Both the position numbers and the translations under genes were made by a program. From positions 1,178,001 through 1,242,000 of the forward strand of contig NZ_JAAGOW010000001.1 in assembly GCF_010499245.1 (NCBI RefSeq): a stretch of DNA of 64,000 nucleotides. Reading direction: 5' to 3'. A model generated the notes under the pieces. It had not been told where the DNA came from. It worked only from the letters and a program-made list of their open reading frames with translations, and ran no database searches. The DNA comes from Variovorax sp. WS11 (GTDB taxonomy: Bacteria; Pseudomonadota; Gammaproteobacteria; Burkholderiales; Burkholderiaceae_C). Below are positions 17,302 through 26,961 of the stretch, in pieces (the first letter of the stretch is position 1; every line of letters starts with the position of its first letter).

Positions 17302-18774
17302 ATGACACTGAACCTTGAACGCCAGGACCTGATGCCCGGGCGCCAGCTGATCGGCGCCGAATGGCGCGAGGCGAGCGACGCGCGCCGCCTGGACGTGACC
17401 GACCCGGCCACCGACGCCGTCTTCGCCAGCGTGCCCGACGGCACGGCCGCCGACGCCCGCGCCGCGGTCGATGCCGCGCACGCCGCCTTCCCGGCCTGGC
17501 GCGCCGTGCCGGCCAAGCAGCGCGCCCAGATCATCAAGCGCTGGAACGATCTGGTGATGGCGCACCAGGAGGACCTGGGCCGGCTGATCTCGCGCGAGCA
17601 GGGCAAGCCGCTGGCCGAGGGCCGGGGCGAGGTGGCCTATGCCGCCAGCTACATCGAGTGGTTTGCCGAGGAGGCCACGCGCGCCAACGGCGACGTGATT
17701 CCCGCGCCGGTGACCGGACGGCGCATGTTCGCGCTGAAGGAGCCGGTGGGCGTGGTGGCGACGATCACGCCGTGGAACTTCCCGGCGGCCATGATCGCGC
17801 GCAAGATCGCGCCGGCGCTGGCGGCAGGCTGCACGGTGGTGTGCAAGCCGGCCGAGGACACGCCGCTCACTTCGCTGGCGCTGGTCAAGCTGGCGCAGGA
17901 GGCCGGGGTGCCGGCGGGGGTGATCAACATCGTGACGGCCTCGCGCGAGCGCACGCCCGAGGTGGTGGATGTGTGGCTGGACGATGCGCGGGTGCGCAAG
18001 ATCAGCTTCACCGGATCGACACCGGTGGGCCAGCACCTGGCGCGCCGCTCGGCCGATACGCTCAAGAAGCTGTCACTGGAGCTCGGCGGGAATGCGCCCT
18101 TCATCGTGTTCGACGATGCCGACATCGATGCCGCCGTCGAAGGCCTGATGGCGGCCAAGTTCCGCAACGGCGGGCAGACCTGCGTGTCGCCGAACCGGGT
18201 GTTCGTGCAGGCCGGGGTGCATGACGCCTTCGTGGACAAGCTGGCCGGGCGCGTGGGGGCGCTCCAGGTGGGTCCGGCGAGCGACACGGCTTCGCAGATC
18301 GGTCCGATGATCAATGCGCGTGCGCTCGAGAAGATCGAGCGCCATGTGCGGGATGCCATCGAAAGAGGCGCCAAGGTGCTCGCCGGCGGAAAGCGCCTCG
18401 TGGATCTGGGCCCGAACTACTACGCGCCCACGGTGCTGGTGAACGCCGACGCAAGCATGGAATGCAGCTGCGAGGAGACCTTCGGGCCGGTGGTGCCGAT
18501 CACGCGCTTCGACAGCGAGGCCGAGGTGATCGCGGCGGCCAACGACACGCCCTTCGGGCTGGCCGCGTACTTCTACTCGCAGGACGTGCGCCGGATCTGG
18601 CGCGTGGCCGAGGCGCTGGAGACGGGCATCGTCGGCGTCAACGAAGGCGCGCTCGCGGCGGAGGCTGCGCCCTTCGGGGGGGTCAAGGCCTCGGGCTATG
18701 GACGCGAGGGCTCGGTGCACGGGCTGGACGACTACCTGCACATCAAGTACGTGTGCCAGGGCGGCCTTTCGTAG
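17302..18774 (+). CDS. NAD(P)-dependent succinate-semialdehyde dehydrogenase family protein
   Basis: This 490-residue aldehyde dehydrogenase has the catalytic Glu260 (LSLELGGNAP) and Cys294 (NGGQTCVSPN). It also has the PWNFP motif at 157-161 and the cofactor motif FTGSTPVG near 236-243. The DVTDPATDAVFASVPDG start and the overall length are those of GabD-type enzymes, which oxidise succinate semialdehyde or related omega-aldehydes to acids. It starts 23 bases after the tartrate dehydrogenase-like gene and is the last gene of the plus-strand run. The segment KASGYGREGSVHGLDDYL near the C-terminus confirms an intact end. Confidence 0.9.
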   Translation: MTLNLERQDLMPGRQLIGAEWREASDARRLDVTDPATDAVFASVPDGTAADARAAVDAAHAAFPAWRAVPAKQRAQIIKRWNDLVMAHQEDLGRLISREQGKPLAEGRGEVAYAASYIEWFAEEATRANGDVIPAPVTGRRMFALKEPVGVVATITPWNFPAAMIARKIAPALAAGCTVVCKPAEDTPLTSLALVKLAQEAGVPAGVINIVTASRERTPEVVDVWLDDARVRKISFTGSTPVGQHLARRSADTLKKLSLELGGNAPFIVFDDADIDAAVEGLMAAKFRNGGQTCVSPNRVFVQAGVHDAFVDKLAGRVGALQVGPASDTASQIGPMINARALEKIERHVRDAIERGAKVLAGGKRLVDLGPNYYAPTVLVNADASMECSCEETFGPVVPITRFDSEAEVIAAANDTPFGLAAYFYSQDVRRIWRVAEALETGIVGVNEGALAAEAAPFGGVKASGYGREGSVHGLDDYLHIKYVCQGGLS

Positions 18775-18816
18775 CAATGCAAGCTGCGCCGCCAGGCGAG
18801 CTCTGGTGATGCGGGC

Positions 18817-18844
18817 AAAAAAAAGCGCGGGCCAGAGCCCGCGC
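18817..18844 (-). terminator. Intrinsic terminator for the minus-strand aldehyde dehydrogenase
   Basis: A perfect 8-bp stem (GCGCGGGC at 18825-18832, GCCCGCGC at 18837-18844) encloses a CAGA loop. On the minus strand it is followed by eight T residues (18824-18817), which is a textbook intrinsic terminator 20 bases beyond the stop of the gene at 18865. Confidence 0.88.
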
Positions 18845-18864
18845 CATTTGGCTGCAAGCAGCCC

Positions 18865-20310
18865 TCAAACCGCCATGATCGACACCGACTTGGTGTTGAG
18901 GTAGGCCTCCATCGCCTCCGGCCCGCCCTCGGAGCCATAGCCCGAGTCCTTGATGCCGCCGAAGGGCATTTCCGGCGAAGGCGCGGCCGGCTGGTTGATC
19001 CACAGCATCCCGACCTCCACCTGCTGCGACAGCAGGTGCGCGTTCTTGATCGAGCGCGTGAAGGCATAGCCCGCCAGGCCGAAAGGCAGGCGGTTGGCCT
19101 CGGCGATGGCCTCTTCCAGCGTGTCGAAGCCGCGGATGGCGGCCACGGGGCCGAAGGGCTCGTTGTTGAACACGTCGGCGTCCAGCGGCACGTCCGTCAG
19201 CACGGTGGGCGCGAAGAAGTTGCCCGACGAGCCCACGCGCTCGCCGCCGGTCGCCACGGTCGCGCCCTTGCTGCGCGCGTCGTCCAGCACCTGGGCCATG
19301 GCCGTGAGGCGGCGCGCATTGGCCAGCGGCCCGAGGGTCGTGCCCTCGGCCAGGCCGTCGCCGAGCTTGAGGCTCTCGGCATGCTTGACCAGCGCCTGCG
19401 CGAACTCCGTCTTGATGCTGTTGTGCACCAGGAAGCGCGTGGGCGAGATGCACACCTGCCCCGCGTTGCGGAACTTGGCGCCGCCCGCGGCCTTGACCGC
19501 CAGGGCGAGGTCGGCATCGTCGGCGACGATCACCGGCGCATGGCCGCCCAGCTCCATGGTGGCACGCTTCATGTGCTGGCCGGCCAGGGCGGCAAGCTGC
19601 TTGCCCACCGGGGTGGAGCCGGTGAAGGTGACCTTGCGGATGATGGGGTGCGCGATCAGGTAGCTCGAGATCTCGGCGGGGTTGCCGAACACCAGGCCCA
19701 CCGTGCCGGGCGGCACGCCGGCATCGACGAAGGCCTGCAGCAGGGCCGCAGGCGAGGCCGGGGTCTCTTCGGGCGCCTTGGCCAGGAAGGAGCAGCCGGT
19801 GGCCAGCGCGGCGCCGAGCTTGCGCACGACCTGGTTGATGGGGAAGTTCCAGGGCGTGAAGGCGGCCACGGGGCCAACCGGCTCCTTGATCACCAACTGC
19901 TGGGCGGCCAGATTGCGCGAGGGCACGATGCGGCCGTAGACGCGGCGGCCTTCGTCGGCGAACCACTCGATGATGTCGGCGCCCGCCAGCACCTCGCCGC
20001 GTGCTTCGACGAAGGGCTTGCCCTGCTCCAGCGTCAGCAGGCGGGCGATCTCGGGCGCGCGCTCGCGCAGCAGGCCGGCGGCCTTGCGCATGGTCGCGGC
20101 GCGCTCGTTGGCGGGGATCTTGCGCCAGGCCAGGAAGCCGCGCTGCGCGGCTTCGAGGGCGCGGTCCAGGTCGGCGATGCCGGCATGCGCGACCTTGCCG
20201 ATGGGCTTGCCGGTGGCCGGGTTGATGACGTCCAGGGTCTTGCCGCTCGCGGCGTCGCACCATTCGCCATTGATCAGCAGGCGGGTGTCAACGTAGCTCG
20301 ATGTGCTCAT
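18865..20310 (-). CDS. NAD-dependent succinate-semialdehyde dehydrogenase (GabD-like)
   Basis: The 481-residue protein has the same GabD-type features as its plus-strand neighbour: [21 protein letters not shown], catalytic Glu253 ([10 protein letters not shown]) and Cys287 (NAGQVCISP). It is distinctly different in sequence, so the two are paralogs rather than a recent duplication. AAGGA lies eight bases upstream of the ATG at 20310. GabD enzymes oxidise succinate semialdehyde to succinate at the end of GABA and putrescine catabolism. It is transcribed towards the other dehydrogenase and followed by a strong terminator. Downstream C-terminal [13 protein letters not shown] marks an intact protein. 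Confidence 0.9.
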   Translation of the reverse strand: MSTSSYVDTRLLINGEWCDAASGKTLDVINPATGKPIGKVAHAGIADLDRALEAAQRGFLAWRKIPANERAATMRKAAGLLRERAPEIARLLTLEQGKPFVEARGEVLAGADIIEWFADEGRRVYGRIVPSRNLAAQQLVIKEPVGPVAAFTPWNFPINQVVRKLGAALATGCSFLAKAPEETPASPAALLQAFVDAGVPPGTVGLVFGNPAEISSYLIAHPIIRKVTFTGSTPVGKQLAALAGQHMKRATMELGGHAPVIVADDADLALAVKAAGGAKFRNAGQVCISPTRFLVHNSIKTEFAQALVKHAESLKLGDGLAEGTTLGPLANARRLTAMAQVLDDARSKGATVATGGERVGSSGNFFAPTVLTDVPLDADVFNNEPFGPVAAIRGFDTLEEAIAEANRLPFGLAGYAFTRSIKNAHLLSQQVEVGMLWINQPAAPSPEMPFGGIKDSGYGSEGGPEAMEAYLNTKSVSIMAV

Positions 20311-20478
20311 GTCGGTCCTTGGGTTCTTTCAGGGGGAGTTGATGCCGGATTCGGACGGGAGCGGGCGCGAGGCCGTCCCGTGCGTCATTGTCGCCCGGCT
20401 CGGCGGGCCGCTCCCGCGGGCGGCGCAAAGCCCCTCGCGCCTGCGCTTCACATCGTGGGACTGGGGCGTCGCGGACAC

Positions 20479-20507
20479 AAAAAAGCCCGCCTCGGGTGAG
20501 GCGGGCT
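20479..20507 (-). terminator. Intrinsic terminator for the DEAD-box helicase gene
   Basis: AGCCCGCCTC at 20484-20493 pairs with GAGGCGGGCT at 20498-20507 around a GGGT loop. The minus strand continues into a six-base T-run (20484-20479). It lies 20 bases past the helicase stop at 20527. Confidence 0.88.
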
Positions 20508-20526
20508 TTGCAGGGAGATCGACGCT

Positions 20527-22341
20527 TCAGCGGGTCGGCTTGAAGGCGCGGCGCTGACCGTCACGCGGCGCGAAGGCCTTGCCGGCCCCGTGCGCACCGC
20601 CGTTGCCGCGGGGGGCACCAGCGCCGGCGCCAGCACGCGGGGCGCTGTCGCCCCAGCCGGACTTGCGGCCGTAGCCACCGGCCTCGTCACGGCCCCTGCC
20701 CTGCGCCTGGCCCGGGGCCTGGCCCTGGAAGCCGCGCGAAGGCGCGTGGCCGCGCGCCGGGCCGCGGTCGTTGAAGCCGCTGGCATTGGAATAGCCGCCG
20801 CGCGGGCCGCCGAACTTGCGGTCGCGCGAATGGTTTTCGCGGTTCTCGCGGCCGCGGCCGCCGAAGTCGCCCTGCGGACGGCCCTGCGGGAAGCGCTGCT
20901 GCGGCTCCAGGCCGGGGATCACCTCGGCCGAGAAGGGCTGGCGGCTGTAGGCCTCGATGTCGAAGATCTTGCGGCGGTCGCGGAACTCGGCGAAGGTCAC
21001 GGCCAGGCCGTCGCGCCCGGCGCGGCCGGTGCGGCCGATGCGGTGGGTGTAGTCCTCGGCCTTCATCGGCAGGCCGAAGTTGAAGACGTGGGTAATGGTC
21101 GGCACGTCGATGCCGCGCGCGGCCACGTCGGTCGCCACCAGGATCTGCACCTGGCCCTGGCGCAGCGCCATCAGCCGGCGGTTGCGCAGGCCCTGGCTCA
21201 GCGCGCCGTGCAGCGCCACGGCGCTGAAGCCGCCCTGCTGCAGGTCGCCGGCGAGGCCGTCGCATTCGACCTGCGTGCTGCAGAAGACGATGGCCTGGTT
21301 GATGCTGGTGTCACGCAGCCAGTGGTCGAGCAGTTTGCGCTTGTGCTGGGCGTTGTCGGCCCAGAACAGCACCTGCTTGATGTTGGCGTGCTTCTCCTGT
21401 GGGGTGTCGATGGTCACGCGCTGCGGCTCGCGCATCACGCGCTGCGCCAGCTGCTGGATGCGCGGCGCGAAGGTGGCGCTGAACATCATGGTCTGCTGGC
21501 GCTCGATGGTGAGCTGGTTGATCTCGGCCAGGTCGTCGGCGAAGCCGAGGTCCAGCATGCGGTCGGCCTCGTCGACCACCAGGAACTTGACCTGGTCGAG
21601 CTTGATCTGCATCGAGCGCTGCAGGTCCAGCAGCCGGCCGGGCGTGGCGACCACGAGGTCGGCGTTTTGCAGGCGGGCGATCTGCAGCTGGTAGGGCATG
21701 CCACCCACCACGTTCGCGATGCGCAGGCCACGGCAGTGCTTGACCAGGTCGATGGCGTCGTGTGCCACCTGCTGGGCCAGCTCGCGCGTGGGGCACAGCA
21801 CCAGCGCGCCGGGGGTTGCAGCCTTGAAGTGGCGGGGGTTGGTCGGGTCCTTGCGCTTGCTCTTCTTGGGCTGCGTTTCGCCGCGTGCAGCGGCTTCGGC
21901 GGCCTGGCGCTGGTGCTCGGCCTTGGCGGCGGCCGCGGCTTCGGCCTGGTGCTGCAGCAGGGTGTGCAGCACGGGCAGCAGGAAAGCGGCGGTCTTGCCG
22001 CTGCCGGTCTGGCTGGAGACCATCAGGTCGACGAAGCGGGCGGCACCGTCGGCGCCGCCGCCGGCGCCCATGGCGCGGGGGATGGCCTGCGCCTGCACGG
22101 CGGTGGGCTGGGTGAAGCCGAGGTCCTCGACGGCAGCGATCAGTTCGCTCGCCAGGCCCATTTGGACGAAGCCATTGGGCTGCTTGGGCTCGGTTGCTTC
22201 GACGGCTTCGACGGCGTCGAGTGCTTCGAAGACCTCGAAAGTCTCGGTGTGGGGGGTGGAAGGCGACTCGCCGCGAGCAGCAGCAAAGTCATCGGATTGC
22301 GCAGGCACGAACTCGCCCTGCGCTTCAAAAGCGTCGGTCAT
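20527..22341 (-). CDS. DEAD-box ATP-dependent RNA helicase (RhlE/DbpA-like core with basic RG-rich tail)
   Basis: From the ATG at 22341 the protein has 604 residues. The helicase core is complete: Q motif (GFTQPTAVQAQAIP), SSQTGSGKTAAFLLP, PTRELAQQV, TPGRLLD, the DEAD box VDEADRMLDLGF, SAT, and HRIGRTGRAGRDG. An insertion rich in Ala, Glu and Lys sits between motifs I and Ia. The last 150 residues are Gly/Arg/Asn-rich (for example GGRGRENRENHSRD), as in helicases that bind structured RNA. It unwinds RNA in ribosome assembly or decay; I cannot assign the exact paralog. The longer open frame to 22407 is rejected because it crosses a leader hairpin and lacks homology. See the leader entry for possible control. 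Confidence 0.92.
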   Translation of the reverse strand: MTDAFEAQGEFVPAQSDDFAAARGESPSTPHTETFEVFEALDAVEAVEATEPKQPNGFVQMGLASELIAAVEDLGFTQPTAVQAQAIPRAMGAGGGADGAARFVDLMVSSQTGSGKTAAFLLPVLHTLLQHQAEAAAAAKAEHQRQAAEAAARGETQPKKSKRKDPTNPRHFKAATPGALVLCPTRELAQQVAHDAIDLVKHCRGLRIANVVGGMPYQLQIARLQNADLVVATPGRLLDLQRSMQIKLDQVKFLVVDEADRMLDLGFADDLAEINQLTIERQQTMMFSATFAPRIQQLAQRVMREPQRVTIDTPQEKHANIKQVLFWADNAQHKRKLLDHWLRDTSINQAIVFCSTQVECDGLAGDLQQGGFSAVALHGALSQGLRNRRLMALRQGQVQILVATDVAARGIDVPTITHVFNFGLPMKAEDYTHRIGRTGRAGRDGLAVTFAEFRDRRKIFDIEAYSRQPFSAEVIPGLEPQQRFPQGRPQGDFGGRGRENRENHSRDRKFGGPRGGYSNASGFNDRGPARGHAPSRGFQGQAPGQAQGRGRDEAGGYGRKSGWGDSAPRAGAGAGAPRGNGGAHGAGKAFAPRDGQRRAFKPTR

Positions 22342-22552
22342 CGAAAAAATCCAAGTGCGGGTGCCGCCGTGAGCGGCACCCCGTCGGGTGGCGAAAACAT
22401 CAACCATCCAACGACATTTCAGCCTGGGCTTTCGCCTTGGCTGCGGCCCATTCAGGCGGGCGCGGTGTGCAAGATAGGGAGATGCAAGAAGCGCTTCGGA
22501 CTCATGCCCGAAAGCGAAGCCTACGATTATTGCACGGCTTCGGGGTTTTTAC
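22342..22552 (-). promoter_or_regulatory. Leader of the helicase gene with a hairpin next to the start codon
   Basis: This 211-base gap carries an inverted repeat, GGGTGCCGC at 22359-22367 and GCGGCACCC at 22373-22381, a perfect 9-bp stem with a 5-base loop. On the minus strand it ends 18 bases before the helicase ATG and is followed within nine bases by six T residues. A possible extended -10 (TGC then AATAAT) is seen on the minus strand at 22534-22526. Helicase genes often have long structured leaders that limit their own translation. That role here is inference. Confidence 0.5.
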
Positions 22553-23149
22553 CTAATCCTGCAGGCGCAGGAAGGTATCCCGGTAGTGCGCCAGCTCCTC
22601 GATCGACTCGTGCACGTCGGCCAGCGCAGTGTGGGCCTGCTGCTTCTTGAAGGCGTTGTAGGCGGCCGGCTTCCAGCGCTTGGCGAGCTCCTTGAGCGTG
22701 CTGACGTCGAGGTTGCGGTAGTGGAAGTACGCCTCCAGCTTGGGCATGAACTTGACCAGGAAGCGCCGGTCCTGGCCGATCGTGTTGCCGCACATCGGCG
22801 AGCCGTTCTTCGGGATGTAGCGCGAGATGAATTCGAGCAGTTGCTGCTCGGCGGCGGCCTCGTCCAGCGTGGCGGCCTTGACCTTGTCGATCAGCCCGCT
22901 GCGGCCGTGCGTGCCCTTGTTCCAGGAGTCCATGCCGTCGAGGATCTCGTCGCTCTGGTGGATCACCAGGACCGGGCCGTCGATGCGCGGCGTCAGTTCG
23001 GGGCCGGTCACGACCACGGCGATCTCGAGCAGACGCTCCTTCTCGGGGTCGAGGCCGCTCATCTCACAGTCCAGCCAGACGAGGTTCTGGTCGCTCTTCT
23101 TGAGGGTGGTGGCGGTCGCGGCCGCGGTCGTGGCGATGGAATCGGGCAT
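22553..23149 (-). CDS. orn: Oligoribonuclease
   Basis: The 198-residue protein is a DEDDh 3'-5' exonuclease that degrades 2-5-nucleotide RNAs, including pGpG from c-di-GMP turnover, in the cytoplasm. The first acidic pair lies in [16 protein letters not shown], the aspartate in [11 protein letters not shown], and the catalytic [14 protein letters not shown] closes the active site. [16 protein letters not shown] is the characteristic Orn motif. It is divergent from the M48 peptidase gene by 65 bases. Confidence 0.96.
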   Translation of the reverse strand: MPDSIATTAAATATTLKKSDQNLVWLDCEMSGLDPEKERLLEIAVVVTGPELTPRIDGPVLVIHQSDEILDGMDSWNKGTHGRSGLIDKVKAATLDEAAAEQQLLEFISRYIPKNGSPMCGNTIGQDRRFLVKFMPKLEAYFHYRNLDVSTLKELAKRWKPAAYNAFKKQQAHTALADVHESIEELAHYRDTFLRLQD

Positions 23150-23214
23150 CGGCCGATTGTCGTCGATGACCCTGTGCCCGAGCGGGCCTGCCTGCGGGCT
23201 AAACTCGCTGCGCC

Positions 23215-24486
23215 ATGGCCTCTCCCCTGCCCGCCTCCCTGCTGCTCACCTTCGCCTTCGCGCTCGCGCTGGTCGCGGGCCTGATCGTGAAGTTCTGGCT
23301 GGCCACGCGGCAGATCCGCCATGTGGCGCGCCACCGCGACGCGGTGCCCGCCGCCTTCGCGCAGGCCATCACGCTCGCGGCCCACCAGAAGGCGGCCGAC
23401 TACACGATCGCCAAGACCCGCTTCGGCCTGCTCGAGATGGTCTGGGGCGCGATGGTGCTGCTGGGCTGGACCCTGCTGGGCGGCCTGGATCTGCTCAACA
23501 GGCTGCTGCTCGACGCCCTTGGCGGCGGCATGTGGCAGCAGCTCGCCCTGCTCGCGGCCTTCGCGCTGATCGGCGGGCTGCTCGAGCTGCCCTTCACCCT
23601 GTGGCAGACCTTCCGGCTGGAGGAACGCTTCGGATTCAACAAGATGACCTGGCGGCTCTGGCTGGCCGACAGCGTCAAGGCGCTGCTGCTGGGCGCGGCG
23701 ATCGGCCTGCCGATCGCCGCGCTGATCCTCTGGCTCATGGGCGCGGCCGGCCGCCTGTGGTGGCTATGGGCCTGGGGCGCGTGGATGGGCTTCAACCTGC
23801 TGCTGATGCTGGTCTACCCGACCTTCATCGCGCCGATCTTCAACAAGTTCCAGCCGCTGGACGACGCCACGCTCAAGACCCGCGTCACCGCGCTGATGAA
23901 ACGCTGCGGCTTCGCGGCCAAGGGCCTGTTCGTGATGGACGGCAGCACGCGCAGCGCGCATGCCAACGCCTACTTCACCGGTTTCGGCGCGAGCAAGCGC
24001 GTGGTCTTCTACGACACGCTGCTGCGCCAGCTCAACGCCGGCGAGGTGGAGGCCGTGCTGGCGCACGAGCTCGGGCATTTCAAGTACCGGCATGTGCTCA
24101 AGCGCATGGCCGCGATGTTCGCGCTGAGCCTGGCCGGCTTCGCGCTGCTGGGCTGGCTGTCCGGCCACGCCTGGTTCTACGCCGGGCTGGGCGTGCAGCC
24201 CAACATGACGGCGCCCAACGATGCATTGGCAATCCTGCTGTTCATGCTGGCGGTGCCGGTGTTCGGCTTCTTCGTGGCGCCGCTGCCGGCCCTGATCTCG
24301 CGCCGGCACGAGTTCGAGGCCGACGCCTACGCGGTCGCCCAGACCAATGGCGCCGACCTGTCGCGGGCGTTGCTCAAGCTCTACCAGGACAACGCCTCGA
24401 CGCTCACGCCCGACCCGGTGTTCGTCAAGTTCTACTACTCGCACCCGCCCGCCTCCGAGCGCCTTGCGCGCATGGCGACGGCCTGA
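23215..24486 (+). CDS. M48 family metallopeptidase (CAAX prenyl protease Ste24-like)
   Basis: The 423-residue membrane protein has the zinc-binding HELGH at 284-288 and a downstream EFEAD that gives the third ligand. Several transmembrane helices surround it (about 7-30, 75-95, 108-130, 155-178, 183-205 and two beyond 295). The N-terminal membrane domain and [11 protein letters not shown] region match Ste24-like bacterial M48 enzymes. It degrades or trims membrane proteins; no lipid-modified substrate is known in bacteria. The gene precedes the pterin dehydratase and rsgA genes with short gaps, an order conserved in Burkholderiales as far as I recall. Confidence 0.92.
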   Translation: MASPLPASLLLTFAFALALVAGLIVKFWLATRQIRHVARHRDAVPAAFAQAITLAAHQKAADYTIAKTRFGLLEMVWGAMVLLGWTLLGGLDLLNRLLLDALGGGMWQQLALLAAFALIGGLLELPFTLWQTFRLEERFGFNKMTWRLWLADSVKALLLGAAIGLPIAALILWLMGAAGRLWWLWAWGAWMGFNLLLMLVYPTFIAPIFNKFQPLDDATLKTRVTALMKRCGFAAKGLFVMDGSTRSAHANAYFTGFGASKRVVFYDTLLRQLNAGEVEAVLAHELGHFKYRHVLKRMAAMFALSLAGFALLGWLSGHAWFYAGLGVQPNMTAPNDALAILLFMLAVPVFGFFVAPLPALISRRHEFEADAYAVAQTNGADLSRALLKLYQDNASTLTPDPVFVKFYYSHPPASERLARMATA

Positions 24487-24503
24487 CCTCTGGAAAGACG
24501 ATC

Positions 24504-24842
24504 ATGAGCAGCATGCTGAAACCCATCGACTGGAAAACGAAGACGCGCCGCGCGCTGAGCGCGACGGAGATCGTGTCCCACCTGGCCCGCGTCGACGGTT
24601 GGAAGCTCACAGGCGACGGCGCCGATGTCGCGATCGAGAAGACCTTCAGCTTCGCCAACTACTTCGAGACCATCGCCTTCGTGAATGCGCTGGCGCTGGT
24701 CGCGCACAAGCAGGACCACCATCCCGATCTCTCGGTGCACTACAACCGCTGCGTGGTGCGCTTCAACACGCACGACGTGGGCGGCCTCTCGGCCACCGAC
24801 TTCGACTGCGCGGCGCAGGCGGATGCCCTGCTGGCCGCCTGA
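24504..24842 (+). CDS. 4a-hydroxytetrahydrobiopterin dehydratase (pterin-4a-carbinolamine dehydratase)
   Basis: The 112-residue protein is the usual size of pterin-4a-carbinolamine dehydratases, which regenerate the pterin cofactor of phenylalanine hydroxylase. The active-site motif KQDHHPDLSVHYN with its His pair is intact, and FSFANYFETIAFVNALA is typical. A second ATG at 24513 would remove three residues. It lies 17 bases after the M48 gene. No phenylalanine hydroxylase gene is in the window, so the pairing partner must be elsewhere. Confidence 0.93.
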   Translation: MSSMLKPIDWKTKTRRALSATEIVSHLARVDGWKLTGDGADVAIEKTFSFANYFETIAFVNALALVAHKQDHHPDLSVHYNRCVVRFNTHDVGGLSATDFDCAAQADALLAA

Positions 24843-24859
24843 GCCGATGGACCGCGCCC

Positions 24860-25819
24860 TTGGCTAAGCCCGCGCGCCCCCGGCCGCGCGGCGATGCCGA
24901 CGGGCACACGGCACGGCGCGACGGACTCGTCGTCGCCAGCCACGGCCGCCATTGCGTGGTCGAGACGTCCGAGGGCGAGCGCGTCATCTGCCATCCACGC
25001 GGCAAGAAGAGCCAAGCCGTGGTCGGCGACCGCGTGCGCTGGCAGGCCAGCGAGGACGAGGGCACCATCGAGGAAGTGCAGACGCGCAGGAACCTGTTCT
25101 ACCGGCAGGACGAAATCCGCACCAAGTCCTTCGCGGCGAACCTCGACCAGGTGCTGATCCTGATCGCGGCCGAGCCCGAGTTTTCCGAGGCGCAGCTGGC
25201 GCGTTCGCTGATCGCCGCCGCGGCCGAGCGCATCGCGCCCATCATCGCGCTCAACAAGAGCGACGTGGTGGCGCCCTTCGAGCGGGCCTGGGAGCGGCTC
25301 GCGCCCTACCGCCGCATGCACCATGGCGTGCTGCCGCTGTCGCTCAAGGCTTCGCCGGAGGTCGATCGCGCCACCCTGATGAAGCTGCTGGCCGGCAAGA
25401 CCACCCTCGTGCTCGGCCCTTCCGGCGTGGGCAAGAGCACGCTGACCAACCTGTTGGTGCCCGCTGCGCGCGCCACCACGGCCGAGATCTCACAGGCGTT
25501 GAACTCGGGCAAGCACACCACCACCACGACCACCTGGTACTGGGTGGACGACGAACGCAGCACCGCCCTGATCGATTCGCCGGGCTTCCAGGAGTTCGGG
25601 CTGAACCACATCGAGCCGATGCAGCTCGCGCAGCTGATGCCCGACATCGCCGAGCATGCCGGCGAGTGCAAGTTCTACAACTGCACGCACCTGCACGAGC
25701 CGGGCTGCGGCGTGATCCCGCAGGTGACCTCGCCGGGCCATCCGGGGCCCATCAGCCCGTCGCGCTACCGCATCTATGGCGAGCTGTTCGCCGAATTGAG
25801 CCAGCCCCGCCACCGATGA
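24860..25819 (+). CDS. rsgA: Ribosome small subunit-dependent GTPase A
   Basis: A circularly permuted GTPase of 319 residues that aids late 30S maturation. The order of motifs shows the permutation: NKSD (G4) near residue 134 comes before GPSGVGKST (G1) near 190 and DSPGFQEFG (G3) near 240. An N-terminal OB-like domain precedes it, and a C-terminal zinc knuckle (CKFYNCTHLHEPGC) follows. The start is TTG at 24860, giving MAKPARPRPRGD; no better ATG lies in frame before the conserved domain, so start confidence is moderate. The ATGA overlap couples it to the next gene. Confidence 0.93.
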   Translation: MAKPARPRPRGDADGHTARRDGLVVASHGRHCVVETSEGERVICHPRGKKSQAVVGDRVRWQASEDEGTIEEVQTRRNLFYRQDEIRTKSFAANLDQVLILIAAEPEFSEAQLARSLIAAAAERIAPIIALNKSDVVAPFERAWERLAPYRRMHHGVLPLSLKASPEVDRATLMKLLAGKTTLVLGPSGVGKSTLTNLLVPAARATTAEISQALNSGKHTTTTTTWYWVDDERSTALIDSPGFQEFGLNHIEPMQLAQLMPDIAEHAGECKFYNCTHLHEPGCGVIPQVTSPGHPGPISPSRYRIYGELFAELSQPRHR

Positions 25820-26937
25820 AAGTGCTGCTGTACTCCCATGTCTTCCATCCCTCGGTCGGCGGCGTCGAGACCGTGTCGCGCGCACTGGTCGACGGTTTCG
25901 TGGCGCGCGGCGTCGATTGCAAGGTGGTCACGCAGACGGCGACCCCGGAGGTCGACGCCTTCCCTTTCGAGGTGATCCGCCGGCCCGCGGGACGGCGCGT
26001 GCGCGAGCTGCTGCGCTGGGCCGACGTGGTGCTATTCAACGGCGCGAGCCTCGCGCTGCAGCCCTGGGTGCTGCTCTACCGCAAGCCCTTCGTCTGGGTG
26101 CATGTGGGCTACCAGGCCAGCTGCATCGACGGCGCGGGCTGGGTCGACGGCAAGCCCGCGCCGCTCGCCCCTTTTGCTTCCTTTCTTTTTCATGCACGCC
26201 GCAGCGGCTACGCGAGCGGGGTCAAGGAAGGCTTGAAGCTGCTGCTGCGTCGCAGCGTCGCCAGGTTCGGCGTGACGCGCAACGTCGCCATTACCGAGTG
26301 GATGAACCGGGCCCTACCGCTGCCGCGGCAGGTGCAGATCTACAACCCCTTCCCGATCGAGCGCTTCCGTGCCGCCGATCGAGAAGGCGCCGAGTACGAG
26401 TTCTTCTACATGGGACGGATGGTGCAGGAAAAAGGCGTCGACACCTTGATCCGCGCCTTCGCCAAGCTGCTCCAGCGCCACCCGGGCCGGCCGCGCTTGC
26501 TGCTGATCGGCGACGGCGGCGCCCGCCCCGAGATCGAGCACCTGGTCTCGGAGCTGGGCATCGCGCCCTCGGTGCGCTTCGTCGGTGCCCAGTCCGGCGA
26601 AGGCCTGGTCGACTGGGTCTCGAAGGGCCTGATCGGCGTGATCCCCTCGGTGTGGTACGAGCCCATGGGCGGCGTCGCGGTGGAGCTGCTGGCGGCCGGC
26701 AAGAGCCTGATCGTGTCGGCCCAGGGTGGGCTGGCCGAATGCGTGGGCGATGCGGGGCTGACCTTTCCGAACGGTGACGACGAGGCGCTCGCCGCGCAGA
26801 TGCAGCGCGTGCTGGACGATCCTGCCCTGCGCGCGGCGCAAGCGGCGAAGGCGCGCGAGCGTGCCGGGAACTTCATGCCCGGGCGTTTCGTCGCCCAGTA
26901 CATCGAGATGCTCGAAGGGATCGCGCGCAGGGCCTGA
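25816..26937 (+). CDS. Glycosyltransferase family 4 protein
   Basis: The 373-residue protein starts with the GT4 N-terminal pattern YSHVFHPSVGGVETVSRAL (nucleotide-sugar acceptor domain). Its second domain has FFYMGRMVQEKGVDTLI and PSVWYEPMGGVAVELLA, holding the EX7E-like region that binds the sugar nucleotide. These are retaining transferases acting on lipid or polysaccharide acceptors. The ATG at 25816 overlaps the rsgA stop (ATGA). No other polysaccharide genes are near, so the acceptor is unknown. Confidence 0.9.
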   Translation: MKVLLYSHVFHPSVGGVETVSRALVDGFVARGVDCKVVTQTATPEVDAFPFEVIRRPAGRRVRELLRWADVVLFNGASLALQPWVLLYRKPFVWVHVGYQASCIDGAGWVDGKPAPLAPFASFLFHARRSGYASGVKEGLKLLLRRSVARFGVTRNVAITEWMNRALPLPRQVQIYNPFPIERFRAADREGAEYEFFYMGRMVQEKGVDTLIRAFAKLLQRHPGRPRLLLIGDGGARPEIEHLVSELGIAPSVRFVGAQSGEGLVDWVSKGLIGVIPSVWYEPMGGVAVELLAAGKSLIVSAQGGLAECVGDAGLTFPNGDDEALAAQMQRVLDDPALRAAQAAKARERAGNFMPGRFVAQYIEMLEGIARRA

Positions 26938-26961
26938 GAGGCTTTGAACAAGTCCGGCGCT

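Noticed and set aside
20590..22650. A 686-codon plus-strand open frame opposite the helicase and its leader
   Set aside because: No domain, biased composition, and it spans a terminator-like leader hairpin; the minus-strand helicase explains the region.
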